From positions 3,100,001 through 3,164,000 of the forward strand of contig CBDEVT010000001.1 in NCBI GenBank assembly GCA_965243825.1: a DNA stretch of 64,000 nucleotides. The letters are read 5' to 3'. This document shows, one piece after another, positions 50,156 through 58,229 of this stretch. This DNA is from JAJCYX01 sp965243825. Lineage in GTDB: Bacteria; Chloroflexota; Dehalococcoidia; Lucifugimonadales; Lucifugimonadaceae. Position numbers and translations under genes: made by a program. Positions within the stretch are counted from its first letter, which is position 1, and each line of letters opens with the position of its first letter. A model generated the notes under the pieces. It saw only the letters and a list, made by a program, of their open reading frames with translations, ran no database searches and was not told the DNA's origin.

Positions 50156-51235
50156 ATGCTCGAGCACTTCACCGTCGATGAGTCCGAGACGATAGTGGTC
50201 CATCCTTCTTCCTTGCTCGAATCGGTTACGAGTCTCTTCGTGGCAAAAGGCGCCAGCCAGAAAGATGCACGGATAGGGGCCGAAGTCCTGGTCGATGCCG
50301 ATGTCCGCGGCGTCGACACACACGGCGTATCCAACATGCTCCGCCGCTACCTGGGCCTGATAGATGAAGGATTCGTAAACCCCAGACCGAACTGGAAAAT
50401 TGTCCACGAAACGTCAGGCACGGCGACGGTCGATTGCGATCAGGGTCTTGGCATTGTTGTCCTGCCACAGCTCATGGACATCGCCGTTGAGAAGGCTGCC
50501 AACACCGGAACTGCGACCATCCTGGCAGGAAATGGTAGGCATGCAGGGATGCTTGCCTACCACGCTATGCAGGCCCTCAAGCACGACATGATCGGCTACG
50601 CTGTCACTGCAGGTGGACAGATCATGGTGCCCACTTTCGGTGGAGCGCCGCGACTTGGGACGAATCCGCACTCCTGGGCGGTCCCTGCAGCAACACGGCC
50701 GCCGTTCGTGCTGGATGTTTCCTCAACAGTGGTTGCTGCAAACAAGATCGACTTGCTTCGCAGGCACCAGACCAACGTTTTGCCCGGATGGGTTGCAGAT
50801 GAGAAGGGCCAGCCCATCGAGCAGCCGCAGTTGCCTCCTGACTTCACCTGGCTCTTGCCACTTGGGTCGACGCGAGTCAATGGATCCCAGAAAGGCTATG
50901 GCCTCGGTGCAATTGCCCAGATCCTTACAGGAGTGCTCTTCAGCGGGGATTTCGGCGACTACGGTAAGGGCCGTATGAACCACATGCTCACTGCTACTAA
51001 CATCGCTGCATTCACCGACGTTGGCGATTTCAAGGCGAGGATGGACGAGTTCCTCGAATACCTGGAGGAAACGCCACCGGTACCAGGTGCGGAGAGAGTC
51101 GTCTACCCCGGCCTGCTAGAGCACGAAGAGTCGGTCAACAGAGCCGAAGGAGTGCCTTTGCATCGGGAAGTCGTTGCCTGGCTAAACGGAACGTTGGAAG
51201 CCGCTGGCCTCGATAGCGTAGCGACAGATCGTTGA
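50156..51235 (+). CDS. Ldh-family (malate/L-lactate dehydrogenase-like) NAD(P)-dependent oxidoreductase
   Basis: This 359-residue protein belongs to the malate/L-lactate dehydrogenase family, which does not have a classical Rossmann fold. Motifs are DADVRGVDTHGVSNMLRRYL near the N-terminus, ILAGNGRHAGMLAYHAMQAL with the likely catalytic His, FGGAPRLGTNPHSWAVPA and LGSTRVNGSQKGYGLGAIAQ. Members reduce 2-oxo acids or oxidise 2-hydroxy acids such as ureidoglycolate or sugar-derived acids. Its start one base after the enolase gene shows coupling, so it likely processes the product of the dehydratase reaction. Confidence 0.88.
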   Translation: MLEHFTVDESETIVVHPSSLLESVTSLFVAKGASQKDARIGAEVLVDADVRGVDTHGVSNMLRRYLGLIDEGFVNPRPNWKIVHETSGTATVDCDQGLGIVVLPQLMDIAVEKAANTGTATILAGNGRHAGMLAYHAMQALKHDMIGYAVTAGGQIMVPTFGGAPRLGTNPHSWAVPAATRPPFVLDVSSTVVAANKIDLLRRHQTNVLPGWVADEKGQPIEQPQLPPDFTWLLPLGSTRVNGSQKGYGLGAIAQILTGVLFSGDFGDYGKGRMNHMLTATNIAAFTDVGDFKARMDEFLEYLEETPPVPGAERVVYPGLLEHEESVNRAEGVPLHREVVAWLNGTLEAAGLDSVATDR

Positions 51236-51257
51236 CCAATGCGACGAAATTGATGGC

Positions 51258-51272
51258 GTGAGAAATTCTCAC
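51258..51272. promoter_or_regulatory. Perfect palindrome downstream of the Ldh-family gene
   Basis: GTGAGAA-A-TTCTCAC is a perfect seven-base inverted repeat around one base. It lies between the Ldh-family gene and the CBS gene. With a one-base centre it cannot fold into a good hairpin, so a protein binding site in front of the CBS gene is the likelier meaning. No partner is known. Confidence 0.4.
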
Positions 51273-51413
51273 ACCGGTTTACACATCGCAGATTTCTGCT
51301 CTGCTACGATCCGCCACTCAAATGAACAAAGCCAAAGAACGGACTGACGACGCGATACCCGATACAGGTGGCAGAAAACTACTTCTCAGTCAGTTAGAAA
51401 AGAGCGGTGAAGA

Positions 51414-51839
51414 ATGAATGTTCGTGTAGAAGACCTGATGGCCAAGAACGTTGTTTCTGTTGGCCCCAGCGCTACAGTGGATCGTGTCAGAAGGATCTTG
51501 AATAACAACTCGTTCGGGGCAGTGCCAGTCGTTAACGGCGACAACGAACCTGTCGGCATAGTTTCAGCAACTGACATGGTCGATGAACTGAAGGGAAATT
51601 CACCCATCAGCGCGATCATGACGAACGACGTTGAGACTGTAACTGCGTATTCAAACGTCAGCGTCGCTGCCGCTTTGATGCGGCGCAAGAAGATACACAG
51701 AGTCGTTGTCACCCACGAACAGCAAGTCGTCGGTATGCTCACAACGTTCGATCTGCTTGAGCTCGTAGAAGGTAAGCGGTTCTCTGCCAGCCAGGCACCA
51801 ACTCCTAGGTCGAGAGGGAATAAAAACGGCCAGGCTTAA
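51414..51839 (+). CDS. CBS-domain pair protein
   Basis: This 141-residue protein is a tandem CBS module: first repeat VEDLMAKNVVSVGPSATVDRV with GAVPVVNGDNEPVGIVSATDMV, second repeat ISAIMTNDVETVTAYSNVSV with IHRVVVTHEQQVVGMLTTFDLL. CBS pairs bind adenine nucleotides such as AMP, ATP or S-adenosylmethionine and control a partner. No enzyme or channel domain is fused, so it acts on a separate target. It is placed between the Ldh-family gene and an SDR gene with 178 bases before it. A basic tail follows the second repeat. Confidence 0.9.
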   Translation: MNVRVEDLMAKNVVSVGPSATVDRVRRILNNNSFGAVPVVNGDNEPVGIVSATDMVDELKGNSPISAIMTNDVETVTAYSNVSVAAALMRRKKIHRVVVTHEQQVVGMLTTFDLLELVEGKRFSASQAPTPRSRGNKNGQA

Positions 51840-51872
51840 GACCGGACACTAGACGATTGAACGAAAAGACAC

Positions 51873-52631
51873 ATGAACAGACTTCAAGACAAGGTATGCC
51901 TGGTTACTGGCGGTGGACGCGGGCTTGGTAAGGCCATGGCCGTGGCGTTCGCCGAAGAGGGAGCGAAGGTCGTTGCAATCACCTACACATCCCGGCCTGA
52001 CTACGCGGAAGAGACTGCGAAACTGATCGAGGCAGCTGGGGCCAAGGCTTCGATTCACAAGGTCGAAGTGACATCTCGCGAGTCGATCAAGGCGTGTACA
52101 GACGCTATTGCGAAGTCTGAAGGTCGCATAGACGTTCTGGTCAACAATGCCGGAATCAATCGCCAGGGACCGATAGACACTGTTACCGAACAGGACTGGG
52201 ACGACATCATGGCGGTCAACTTGAAAGGCCCGTTCCTGGTGTCGCAGGAAGTATTGCCGCAGATGGTCTCCAATGGCGGCGGCCGCATCATCAACATCGC
52301 ATCTGTCAGCGGTCTCTATGGTGGTCCAACAACTGCGCACTATGCTGCTTCGAAAGCAGGGCTCATCTCGCTGACACAGGTGCTCGCCCGTTGGGGTGCA
52401 CAGCACAACATCCTCGTCAACTCGATCGCTCCAGGAATCATCGAGACTGACCTGACGAGAGAAGAGCTTCGCTCAGGTGGAGGAGCGACTGTCGTCGGTC
52501 TTACGTTGCTCAAGCGACCCGGTCAGGTAGAGGACGTTTCAAGCCTTGCCGTGATGCTCGCGTCGGATGAGCAGAGCTATATGACGGGGCAGACCATCTC
52601 GCCGAACGGCGGCAGCTACTTCACAGCCTGA
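51873..52631 (+). CDS. SDR-family oxidoreductase, FabG-like
   Basis: This 252-residue protein is a classical short-chain dehydrogenase. The cofactor motif is LVTGGGRGLGKAMAVAF, then DVLVNNAGINRQG; the catalytic Ser is in IINIASVSGLYGG, and the Tyr and Lys are in HYAASKAGLISLT. The late part SYMTGQTISPNGGSYF is typical. It is similar to 3-oxoacyl-ACP reductases, but members also act on sugars and steroids, and the catabolic context suggests a sugar or hydroxyacid substrate. Its 3' end overlaps the convergent MaoC-like gene by 16 bases. Confidence 0.9.
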   Translation: MNRLQDKVCLVTGGGRGLGKAMAVAFAEEGAKVVAITYTSRPDYAEETAKLIEAAGAKASIHKVEVTSRESIKACTDAIAKSEGRIDVLVNNAGINRQGPIDTVTEQDWDDIMAVNLKGPFLVSQEVLPQMVSNGGGRIINIASVSGLYGGPTTAHYAASKAGLISLTQVLARWGAQHNILVNSIAPGIIETDLTREELRSGGGATVVGLTLLKRPGQVEDVSSLAVMLASDEQSYMTGQTISPNGGSYFTA

Positions 52632-53026
52632 TAGACAGTCGCCTCTCCCCTGAGAACAACATCGCCTTCCTGGTTCTTCACCTCGAACTCCATCGCGCCC
52701 ATGGAACGGGAAGCTCGCCATGACCTGACCGTGCCAGTGGCGATCAACGTGTCGCCAATGTAGACAGGTTTTGGGAATGACCAGCTCTGGCTCATGAAAA
52801 CGGAGCCGGGGCCTGGAAGATCCATAGCCACCAGTGCGTGCAGCAGTCCTGTCGCGATGCCGCCTTGGGCAAGGAGTTGTTCATCTTTGGCAAACCGTGT
52901 GCCAGCTACAAATTCAGCATCGAAATGAAGCGGGTTGTAGTCGCCGGTGATTTCGGCGTATTTCTGGACCGACTCAGCTGTGACACCGAGAGTTCTAGAG
53001 GCTGATTGCCCGGGTTTGACTTCCAT
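52616..53026 (-). CDS. MaoC-like hot-dog-fold protein
   Basis: This 136-residue protein has the MaoC-type hydratase pattern: YAEITGDYNPLHFDAEFV, which carries the catalytic Asp and His, then GGIATGLLHALVAMDLPGPG and SWSFPKPVYIGDTLIATGTV. Members add water to enoyl-CoA or act as thioesterases. It is the only minus-strand gene in this stretch and overlaps the SDR gene end to end by 16 bases. With SDR it may serve a CoA-ester pathway, but the opposite orientation weakens this link. Confidence 0.87.
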   Translation of the reverse strand: MEVKPGQSASRTLGVTAESVQKYAEITGDYNPLHFDAEFVAGTRFAKDEQLLAQGGIATGLLHALVAMDLPGPGSVFMSQSWSFPKPVYIGDTLIATGTVRSWRASRSMGAMEFEVKNQEGDVVLRGEATVYQAVK

Positions 53027-53161
53027 AGGTTAGTCGTCCGTCGTGCTACTTGGAATTGCGTTAGGCTTGCGCCGAGCTCAGCCGGTCTGCCAGTGATACC
53101 GGCTGTGCCGATTCTACGTTTGAACGAGCATCACAGCGACGGTTGCACAAGCGAGGCCTCT

Positions 53162-54325
53162 ATGAAAGTCACAAAGATTACCAACCTGCCTGTAAAGGAC
53201 GAGGACGGACGCAGCTACTACATCGTTAGAGTCGATACCGATGCAGGCATACATGGCCTGGGTGAAGTTGGCATCCGCAACTGGGGTCGAGCGATCGGCA
53301 ACGCTATTGATCACCTGGGTGAACTGGTCATCGGTGCCGATCCATGGGAAACAGAGCGACTTTGGCAGGAGATGTTCCGTTCAGGCTTTTTTCCTGCTGA
53401 CAAGGTCTATTCATGCGCCATCAGTGCAATCGACATCGCTCTCTGGGACATCAAGGGCAAGTCAGTCGACAAGCCGGTCTACAAGCTGCTCGGTGGTCCG
53501 GTCCGTAACAAGGTCGTCTGCTATCCCCACACCCAGGGCAAGAACATTGAAGAGCTGGTTGAGAACTGTAAAAAGGCGGTCGACGCAGGGTGGAAGTTCG
53601 TTCGCTGGGGTCAACCGGAAACAGGTGGTGAACTAGAGGCGCCTGGCATCAGCACACTTGAGCCGGTGAAGTCGATGGCGTTGGCCGTCGAGCACATGAC
53701 TCGCGTACGCGAGGCTGTTGGTCCGGAAATCCAGATCTGTTTCGACGTGCACACACGGCTCGATACTCCACATGTAGTTCAGATGTGCAGGGACATGGAG
53801 CCGATCAAGCCGTTCTTCATCGAGGACCCAATAAGGTCAGAGAATCCCGGTAGCTATCGCAACCTGCGCCGGCAAGTAAATCTACCTCTGGCGGCCGGCG
53901 AGCAGTGGGCTTCTAAGTGGCCATTCAGGGAAGTGATAGAGGAAGAGTTGATCGACTACGCTCGAATAGATCTCTGCATCGTTGGCGGTCTCACCGAAGC
54001 GCTGAAGATCACTCACTGGGCAGAGACGCACTACATAAACATCGTCCCCCACAATCCACTTGGTCCCGTTAGCGCTGCAGCGTGTGTGGCGTTGACGATG
54101 GCGTCTTCAAATGTCGGTGTGCAGGAGATGCCGCGGGCACCCAAAACGTATGCAACCGAGCTGTTCCCGCAGCAGATCGAGTGGGAGGACGGATACTCAT
54201 GGTGCCCGGACATGCCAGGCCTGGGTGTAGATATCGATATGGACGCGGCCGAGCGTGGTGCTGTTGACCCGCACGGCTGGCCTCCAAGGTTGCGCCGGGA
54301 AGACGGGTCGATCACGAACTGGTGA
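53162..54325 (+). CDS. Enolase-superfamily enzyme 3, D-galactonate dehydratase-like
   Basis: This 387-residue protein resembles galactonate and related sugar-acid dehydratases. It opens with MKVTKITNLPVKDE; the barrel has the metal-binding Asp in CFDVHTRLD, Glu in FIEDPIRSEN and Glu in LAAGEQWAS, with the acid/base His likely in VPHNPLGPVSAAA. The DVH motif at the first ligand separates it from the two upstream enzymes, so it is from a different branch of the family. The ATG at 53162 has GAGG upstream. It is closed by a terminator at 54376-54410. Confidence 0.87.
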   Translation: MKVTKITNLPVKDEDGRSYYIVRVDTDAGIHGLGEVGIRNWGRAIGNAIDHLGELVIGADPWETERLWQEMFRSGFFPADKVYSCAISAIDIALWDIKGKSVDKPVYKLLGGPVRNKVVCYPHTQGKNIEELVENCKKAVDAGWKFVRWGQPETGGELEAPGISTLEPVKSMALAVEHMTRVREAVGPEIQICFDVHTRLDTPHVVQMCRDMEPIKPFFIEDPIRSENPGSYRNLRRQVNLPLAAGEQWASKWPFREVIEEELIDYARIDLCIVGGLTEALKITHWAETHYINIVPHNPLGPVSAAACVALTMASSNVGVQEMPRAPKTYATELFPQQIEWEDGYSWCPDMPGLGVDIDMDAAERGAVDPHGWPPRLRREDGSITNW

Positions 54326-54375
54326 TTCTCAGGTAATACTCCTGGTTGCATTCTGGCACTGGCAAGGGGGAAGAT

Positions 54376-54410
54376 GCCCGGCAGCGTAACAACTGTCGGG
54401 CTTTTCTTTT
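54376..54410 (+). terminator. Intrinsic terminator after the third enolase-superfamily gene
   Basis: GCCCGGCAG and CTGTCGGGC pair in a nine-base stem with one G-T pair around an eight-base loop, followed by TTTTCTTTT. This is a standard rho-independent terminator 50 bases after the stop at 54325. Confidence 0.85.
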
Positions 54411-54446
54411 GGTCCGGATCACGGCAACTATGGCCGGAGGAATTCG

Positions 54447-54704
54447 ATGCCGTTTATCTACAAGCCTTCACTGTGGGGCTTTGCGGCCGCTGCAATATTC
54501 ATCGTGCTAGCCATAATCGAGCTGCAGGACTCGAGCTGGTTGGACGGCCTCATGTGGGGCCTTCTGGGCTTCTCATTCGCGGTCAAGTACTTGCCAAAGT
54601 TCCTGATCTTCAGTGTTCCGGGAACCATGGCGTCTTTCGTTGCGCTGGTGGCTGGTGGCGCGTTGTTCCTCAGATTCGCGGCGGAGATGCTGAACAACGG
54701 GTAG
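54447..54704 (+). CDS. Small hypothetical membrane protein, 85 aa
   Basis: I do not recognise a family. The protein has two clear membrane helices (LWGFAAAAIFIVLAIIELQ and FSVPGTMASFVALVAGGALF) and possibly a third short one between them (LMWGLLGFSFAVKYL). The GGAGG site at 54437-54441 stands six bases before the ATG and supports translation. It follows a terminator and precedes a convergent ArsR gene. The role is unknown; small membrane proteins of this kind often modulate larger complexes. Confidence 0.65.
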   Translation: MPFIYKPSLWGFAAAAIFIVLAIIELQDSSWLDGLMWGLLGFSFAVKYLPKFLIFSVPGTMASFVALVAGGALFLRFAAEMLNNG

Positions 54705-54745
54705 TACGATGTAGGCTCATTCAGACTCCGACCAACTGAATCAGA

Positions 54746-55000
54746 TCAGTCCCATTCGGCTTCAAGAAACTTTCGCAAGTTTCCGAGGACCTCTTTGTCG
54801 ACTCTGTAGAACCTGCTCCGGCCTTCCCTCCGCTCAAGGATCATCCCTGCGTCTCTCAGAATCCTCAGGTGCTGTGAAACCGCTGGCCATGAAACGGTGA
54901 AGTTGGCGGCTATCTCGCCAGCCGCGCGTTCGCGATCCCACACAAGCCTCAGGATCTGCCGCCTGATCGGGGCTGCTACCACTCTCATAGGATCTTGCAT
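54746..55000 (-). CDS. ArsR-family winged-helix regulator with palindromic operator
   Basis: This 84-residue protein is a compact ArsR regulator: RVVAAPIRRQILRLVWDRER, AGEIAANFTVSWPAVSQHLRIL and the wing LERREGRSRFYRVDKEVL. It has no cysteine, so it does not bind metal through Cys. The start ATG at 55000 is four bases from a nine-base palindrome at 55005-55028, most likely its own operator. It stands as a single gene; its target genes may lie elsewhere, or it may control only itself and the divergent strand. Confidence 0.88.
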   Translation of the reverse strand: MQDPMRVVAAPIRRQILRLVWDRERAAGEIAANFTVSWPAVSQHLRILRDAGMILERREGRSRFYRVDKEVLGNLRKFLEAEWD

Positions 55001-55004
55001 AATT

Positions 55005-55028
55005 TTATTTAAGCTTGTTCTTAAATAA
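55005..55028. promoter_or_regulatory. Palindromic operator upstream of ArsR gene
   Basis: TTATTTAAG-CTTGTT-CTTAAATAA is a perfect nine-base inverted repeat with a six-base centre. The AT-rich stretch stands out from its GC-rich surroundings. Size and symmetry fit ArsR/SmtB operators. It ends four bases before the ArsR start codon and likely mediates self-repression. Confidence 0.7.
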
Positions 55029-55128
55029 CAGTCAACATATTAGGCATACCTGGCTAGCGCGCGTGTGCACCTTGAGCAGGTGAAATTAGGAGCTGGAAGT
55101 GTCGTTCAGAGATCGGGATTCTGGTGTT

Positions 55129-55848
55129 CTATCCGGTCTGTCGGACACCGAAGCTCGTGCCGATCCCACCGTTTCCGATCTGGGTGGTCTGTATTCCACC
55201 GGACCCGGGAGCAGGATCGCCGGACGTCAGACCTCGGTCTGCGGGACGTTTGGAAGGCGACCCGAAACGCTCTTCAGCGGTCTCAACGTCCAGGTCACGT
55301 GCCTCTTCAGCCGTCTTCCATGCGACTTCCAACTCGCGCTTGATACTTGGATCTATCCAATGCAGGCCGCGAGCAACGCTCTCGACAACGCTGGCGAAGT
55401 TTTCGCCGGTTTCAGCATTCTTAGCCAACGAGTATGACCACGCTGTACCGAAGAGCCTGGCGTGCCTGCGAAGGTCTATACCCTCAAGGTCTTCAACGAG
55501 AATCAGGATGCCAACGGTTGAGCACGCGCGACTCACATTACGGGCAATTTCGAGACCGTCCAGTTGCTCACCAAGATGAATGGAGATTGCCACAACATCG
55601 GCGTTCTCTTTAATCACCTTCTCGATCGTCCCCATCTCGTCTTTAGCAACACCAACAAGTTCGACGTCGGGTGAACGGGTGATTCGAGAACTCAGAACGG
55701 TACGCAAAGGACCAGGCGCAGTGAGCACAACTCGGGTAGCGGATTTCTCCTTCGCCTCAGGCAGCTTCAGCCCCGGCCGTACGTCCTCTGCTGGACGCGT
55801 AGTGGCACCGTGTGCGACCCGTCTTCTTCGTCTGATCCTGCGTGCCAT
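55129..55848 (-). CDS. Degenerate receiver-domain protein (pseudo-receiver)
   Basis: This 239-residue protein has a basic N-terminus (ARRIRRRRR), then a receiver-like fold: VVLTAPGPLRTVLSSRI, VELVGVAKDEMG and ADVVAISIHLGEQLDGLEIA. The position of the phospho-accepting Asp carries Ser (AISIHL), and the first acidic pair is missing, so phosphorylation is unlikely. The fold continues with GILILVEDLEG and WSYSLAKN, where a Lys is kept. The C-terminal 50 residues are Gly/Ser/Thr-rich and disordered, with no DNA-binding domain. It may act as a non-phosphorylated signalling partner. It stands alone. Confidence 0.7.
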   Translation of the reverse strand: MARRIRRRRRVAHGATTRPAEDVRPGLKLPEAKEKSATRVVLTAPGPLRTVLSSRITRSPDVELVGVAKDEMGTIEKVIKENADVVAISIHLGEQLDGLEIARNVSRACSTVGILILVEDLEGIDLRRHARLFGTAWSYSLAKNAETGENFASVVESVARGLHWIDPSIKRELEVAWKTAEEARDLDVETAEERFGSPSKRPADRGLTSGDPAPGSGGIQTTQIGNGGIGTSFGVRQTG

Positions 55849-56022
55849 CGTTGGGGTCCCTGTGAAGCGGAGTACCGTTTCTCACTCTGGTGTAGTTCCA
55901 AATATGAACGCTCAACAGGGCCATGGCATGTGGGATCACACGCCTTCAGCCCGGTAACACACCGAACTCAACCCCACGGCAAACTGTGAATGGCTATCAG
56001 AATCAGTTCGAGTGATAGGGCT

Positions 56023-56418
56023 CTAGCGGTAGATACTCTCTGGCTTGATCTTGATGATCAGGCGAGGACGATCCGGGTTGTGATTCGGGTAAGGTCGCAC
56101 ACCGTTGTACTTCTCTGAGAGATCGTCGATATGCTCCCGCCCACCTTCTTCGGAGATGTCCACAACTCGACCCCTGACGTTTAGAACCCGAGTGTAAGGA
56201 TTGGCCGCGTCGTACACGCCCACGGCGACTCGAGGATCGCGCCGGATGTTGCTGGTCTTCACCCGGCCATCTTCCGAATTGATCACAACATGTTCTCCGT
56301 CTGTATCCACCCACACCGGAGTGATCTGCGGAGAGCCGTCTTTCATGATCGTCACCACCTGGGCGAGATGCGGCTCCTTAAGCAATTTGACCTGTTCTTC
56401 GGTGAGCTGAGCAGCCAT
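56023..56418 (-). CDS. PPOX-class (pyridoxamine oxidase-like) flavin/F420 enzyme
   Basis: This protein of about 131 residues has the split-barrel fold of the PPOX family. It reads KEPHLAQVVTIMKDGSPQIT, PVWVDTDGEHVVINSEDGRV and VAVGVYDAANPYTRVLNVRG, and ends in PRLIIKIKPESIYR. This pattern is typical of small PPOX proteins often annotated as F420-dependent (TIGR03618). They reduce or oxidise small aromatic or heterocyclic compounds. I saw no F420 biosynthesis gene in the window, so flavin use is equally possible. The start at 56418 is set by AGGAG eight bases upstream. Confidence 0.85.
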   Translation of the reverse strand: MAAQLTEEQVKLLKEPHLAQVVTIMKDGSPQITPVWVDTDGEHVVINSEDGRVKTSNIRRDPRVAVGVYDAANPYTRVLNVRGRVVDISEEGGREHIDDLSEKYNGVRPYPNHNPDRPRLIIKIKPESIYR

Positions 56419-56550
56419 TTCGCGCACTCCTGAGTAACGAGGGATAGTTCAGACGAAGTTTGGATCCGATTGTACGCGTCGATCTGAATCGGCAAACCGA
56501 AACTGTCAACCTAACGGATACAGGTTTCGCCTTGTCTGAAAAAGGGCGCT

Positions 56551-57270
56551 CTATTCGAGGAGGAAAGAAGAAGTCAGTTCGATGGGGAGAACTCGTTCAA
56601 GCGTGGTCTCTGGAGCCCTGTCTGAAGTGATCCGCAGGGTGAGGTGTCCCCGTTCGATCAGCGCATCCGCGGAGTCGTCAACATACGGATCTGATAGATC
56701 CGTGCCGAGGTCATACCAACCGTTGGCTGTATCCAGTGGGTGAAGCCAAACCGTTATCTCCGCACGCTCGCCCTTGTCCAGGACATTGTCTCCGTCATCA
56801 TCACCGGGGAACGTCACTGTCCAGGCCGCTGAAGTCTCATTGAACTGTTCAGACTGAATCGAGATCACGGTTCCGATCTGTGAGGTCGAGAACTCAGGAT
56901 CAACAGCGGTTTCATCAGCTGTGTAGGGAGGGGTCAGGTCAACCGATCCGGCAAGATCCGCTTCAACCATCAACTTAAGAGTTGCCACGGCCTGAATATC
57001 ACTGCCACTGAGATCGATGATGTCGTTGCCGTCGACGTCGATATCTCCGCGTGTTGCCACGATCGGGCCACGAACCTGTATAGCGCCCGTTGCATGCTCC
57101 AGACCTCTATCGGCAGTGTCTGAACCTGCCTGGGCAGCTTCACCTCCGAGGGAAACCATCGCTACCGCGGAGAGCGTGGCCACGACGGTAGCCGCCACCA
57201 TGAAGATGGCGACCTCGATTGCAGAGAAGCCGCGCTGAACGGATTTATGCGCCAGTTCACTTGAATTCAC
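56551..57270 (-). CDS. Archaellin-like (archaeal flagellin) type IV pilin protein
   Basis: This 239-residue protein starts with a class III (type IV pilin) signal. The short basic leader MNSSELAHKSVQRG is followed by FSAIEVAIFMVAATVVATLS, with the Glu at position 5 after the cut site. The mature part has archaellin traits: GAIQVRGPIVATRGD, then GSVDLTPPY and TSQIGTVISIQSE, and near the end LDKGERAEITVWLHP and GHLTLRITSDRAPETTLERV before a Leu-rich end. These match the order in archaeal flagellins (PF01917). No assembly ATPase, membrane platform or prepilin peptidase gene is next to it, so the filament machinery must be elsewhere, if present. It may form an archaellum or an adhesion pilus. It is a single gene. 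Confidence 0.75.
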   Translation of the reverse strand: MNSSELAHKSVQRGFSAIEVAIFMVAATVVATLSAVAMVSLGGEAAQAGSDTADRGLEHATGAIQVRGPIVATRGDIDVDGNDIIDLSGSDIQAVATLKLMVEADLAGSVDLTPPYTADETAVDPEFSTSQIGTVISIQSEQFNETSAAWTVTFPGDDDGDNVLDKGERAEITVWLHPLDTANGWYDLGTDLSDPYVDDSADALIERGHLTLRITSDRAPETTLERVLPIELTSSFLLE

Positions 57271-57340
57271 AGCATGAGCATCGGTTGCTCACGTTAGAAC
57301 GATCGACGATCTCAAGATTGATTATGGTGTGACGCGGTCG

Positions 57341-58105
57341 TCAGTCGATGGTCGCCCCACCGTCGATGACTATGTGCGCCCCCGTCATGAAAGATGACTC
57401 GTCGGATGCCAGGAACAGGACTCCAGAAGCTATCTCCTCTGGCTTCCCCATCCGTTTCAACAGGGAATCTTTACCGAAGTCCTTGTATGCCTCTTCCGGA
57501 TCGAGGCCCAGAGATGCGATGTGCCTGTCTGTTGCTCTTGTCCTGATCGAGCCGGGGCAGACCGCGTTCACTCGAATGTTGTCGCCTGCAAGATCCATTG
57601 CAAGGCAGCGCGTGAGCTGGGCAACCGCGCCTTTAGAGGCGTTGTACGGAACGAACTCTGGCTGGGCTATGTATGACGAAACCGAGGCCAGGTTAACTAT
57701 CGTTCCACCGCCATTTTTGCGGAACTCCGGTAAGCACTCCCGAACCGTGTTCGCGTATCCGATGACGTTCACTCCAAATACCCGCTGCCAATCATCATTA
57801 GTCACGCTTTCCACGGTTCCGAAAACGAACGCGGCTGCGTTGTTCACGAGAACGTTGACTGTACCGAATTCTTTGATGGTTGCATCCACGGCGGCTTTGA
57901 CCGAGTCCGGGTCAGAAGTGTCGGTCTTTTGGAACATCGCTCTGCCACCGTTTGCCTTTATCGAAGCCACGACCTCACTTCCCGGACCTTCTTCGAGTTC
58001 AGCTACGGTGACGGCAGCGCCTTCACTGGCGAATCTTTCGGCAATTGCTCTTCCGATCCCGTTTCCGGCACCCGTCACTATCGCGACCCTGTTTTCAAGT
58101 AGCAT
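57341..58105 (-). CDS. SDR-family oxidoreductase
   Basis: This 254-residue protein is a classical SDR. The cofactor site is IVTGAGNGIGRAIAERF, followed by NVLVNNAAAFVFG. The catalytic Ser is in TIVNLASVSSYIAQ, and Tyr and Lys are in PYNASKGAVAQLTR. The C-terminal part SSFMTGAHIVIDGGAT is standard. An Asp/Glu-containing turn (VAELEEGPG) after the second strand suggests NAD rather than NADP. The substrate is unknown. It is divergent from the sulfite-oxidase-like gene and follows no close partner. Confidence 0.9.
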   Translation of the reverse strand: MLLENRVAIVTGAGNGIGRAIAERFASEGAAVTVAELEEGPGSEVVASIKANGGRAMFQKTDTSDPDSVKAAVDATIKEFGTVNVLVNNAAAFVFGTVESVTNDDWQRVFGVNVIGYANTVRECLPEFRKNGGGTIVNLASVSSYIAQPEFVPYNASKGAVAQLTRCLAMDLAGDNIRVNAVCPGSIRTRATDRHIASLGLDPEEAYKDFGKDSLLKRMGKPEEIASGVLFLASDESSFMTGAHIVIDGGATID

Positions 58106-58229
58106 GGTGGTCTCTCCCGTTCAGAAATCTGTAATGATCGTGGTGGAGAATGAATATACCGTCGCTGCCATGCCTGTGCCGCAACGAAGCCGAATCGCCG
58201 CAAATCACCGCTTGGAAGGAGCCTGAACC

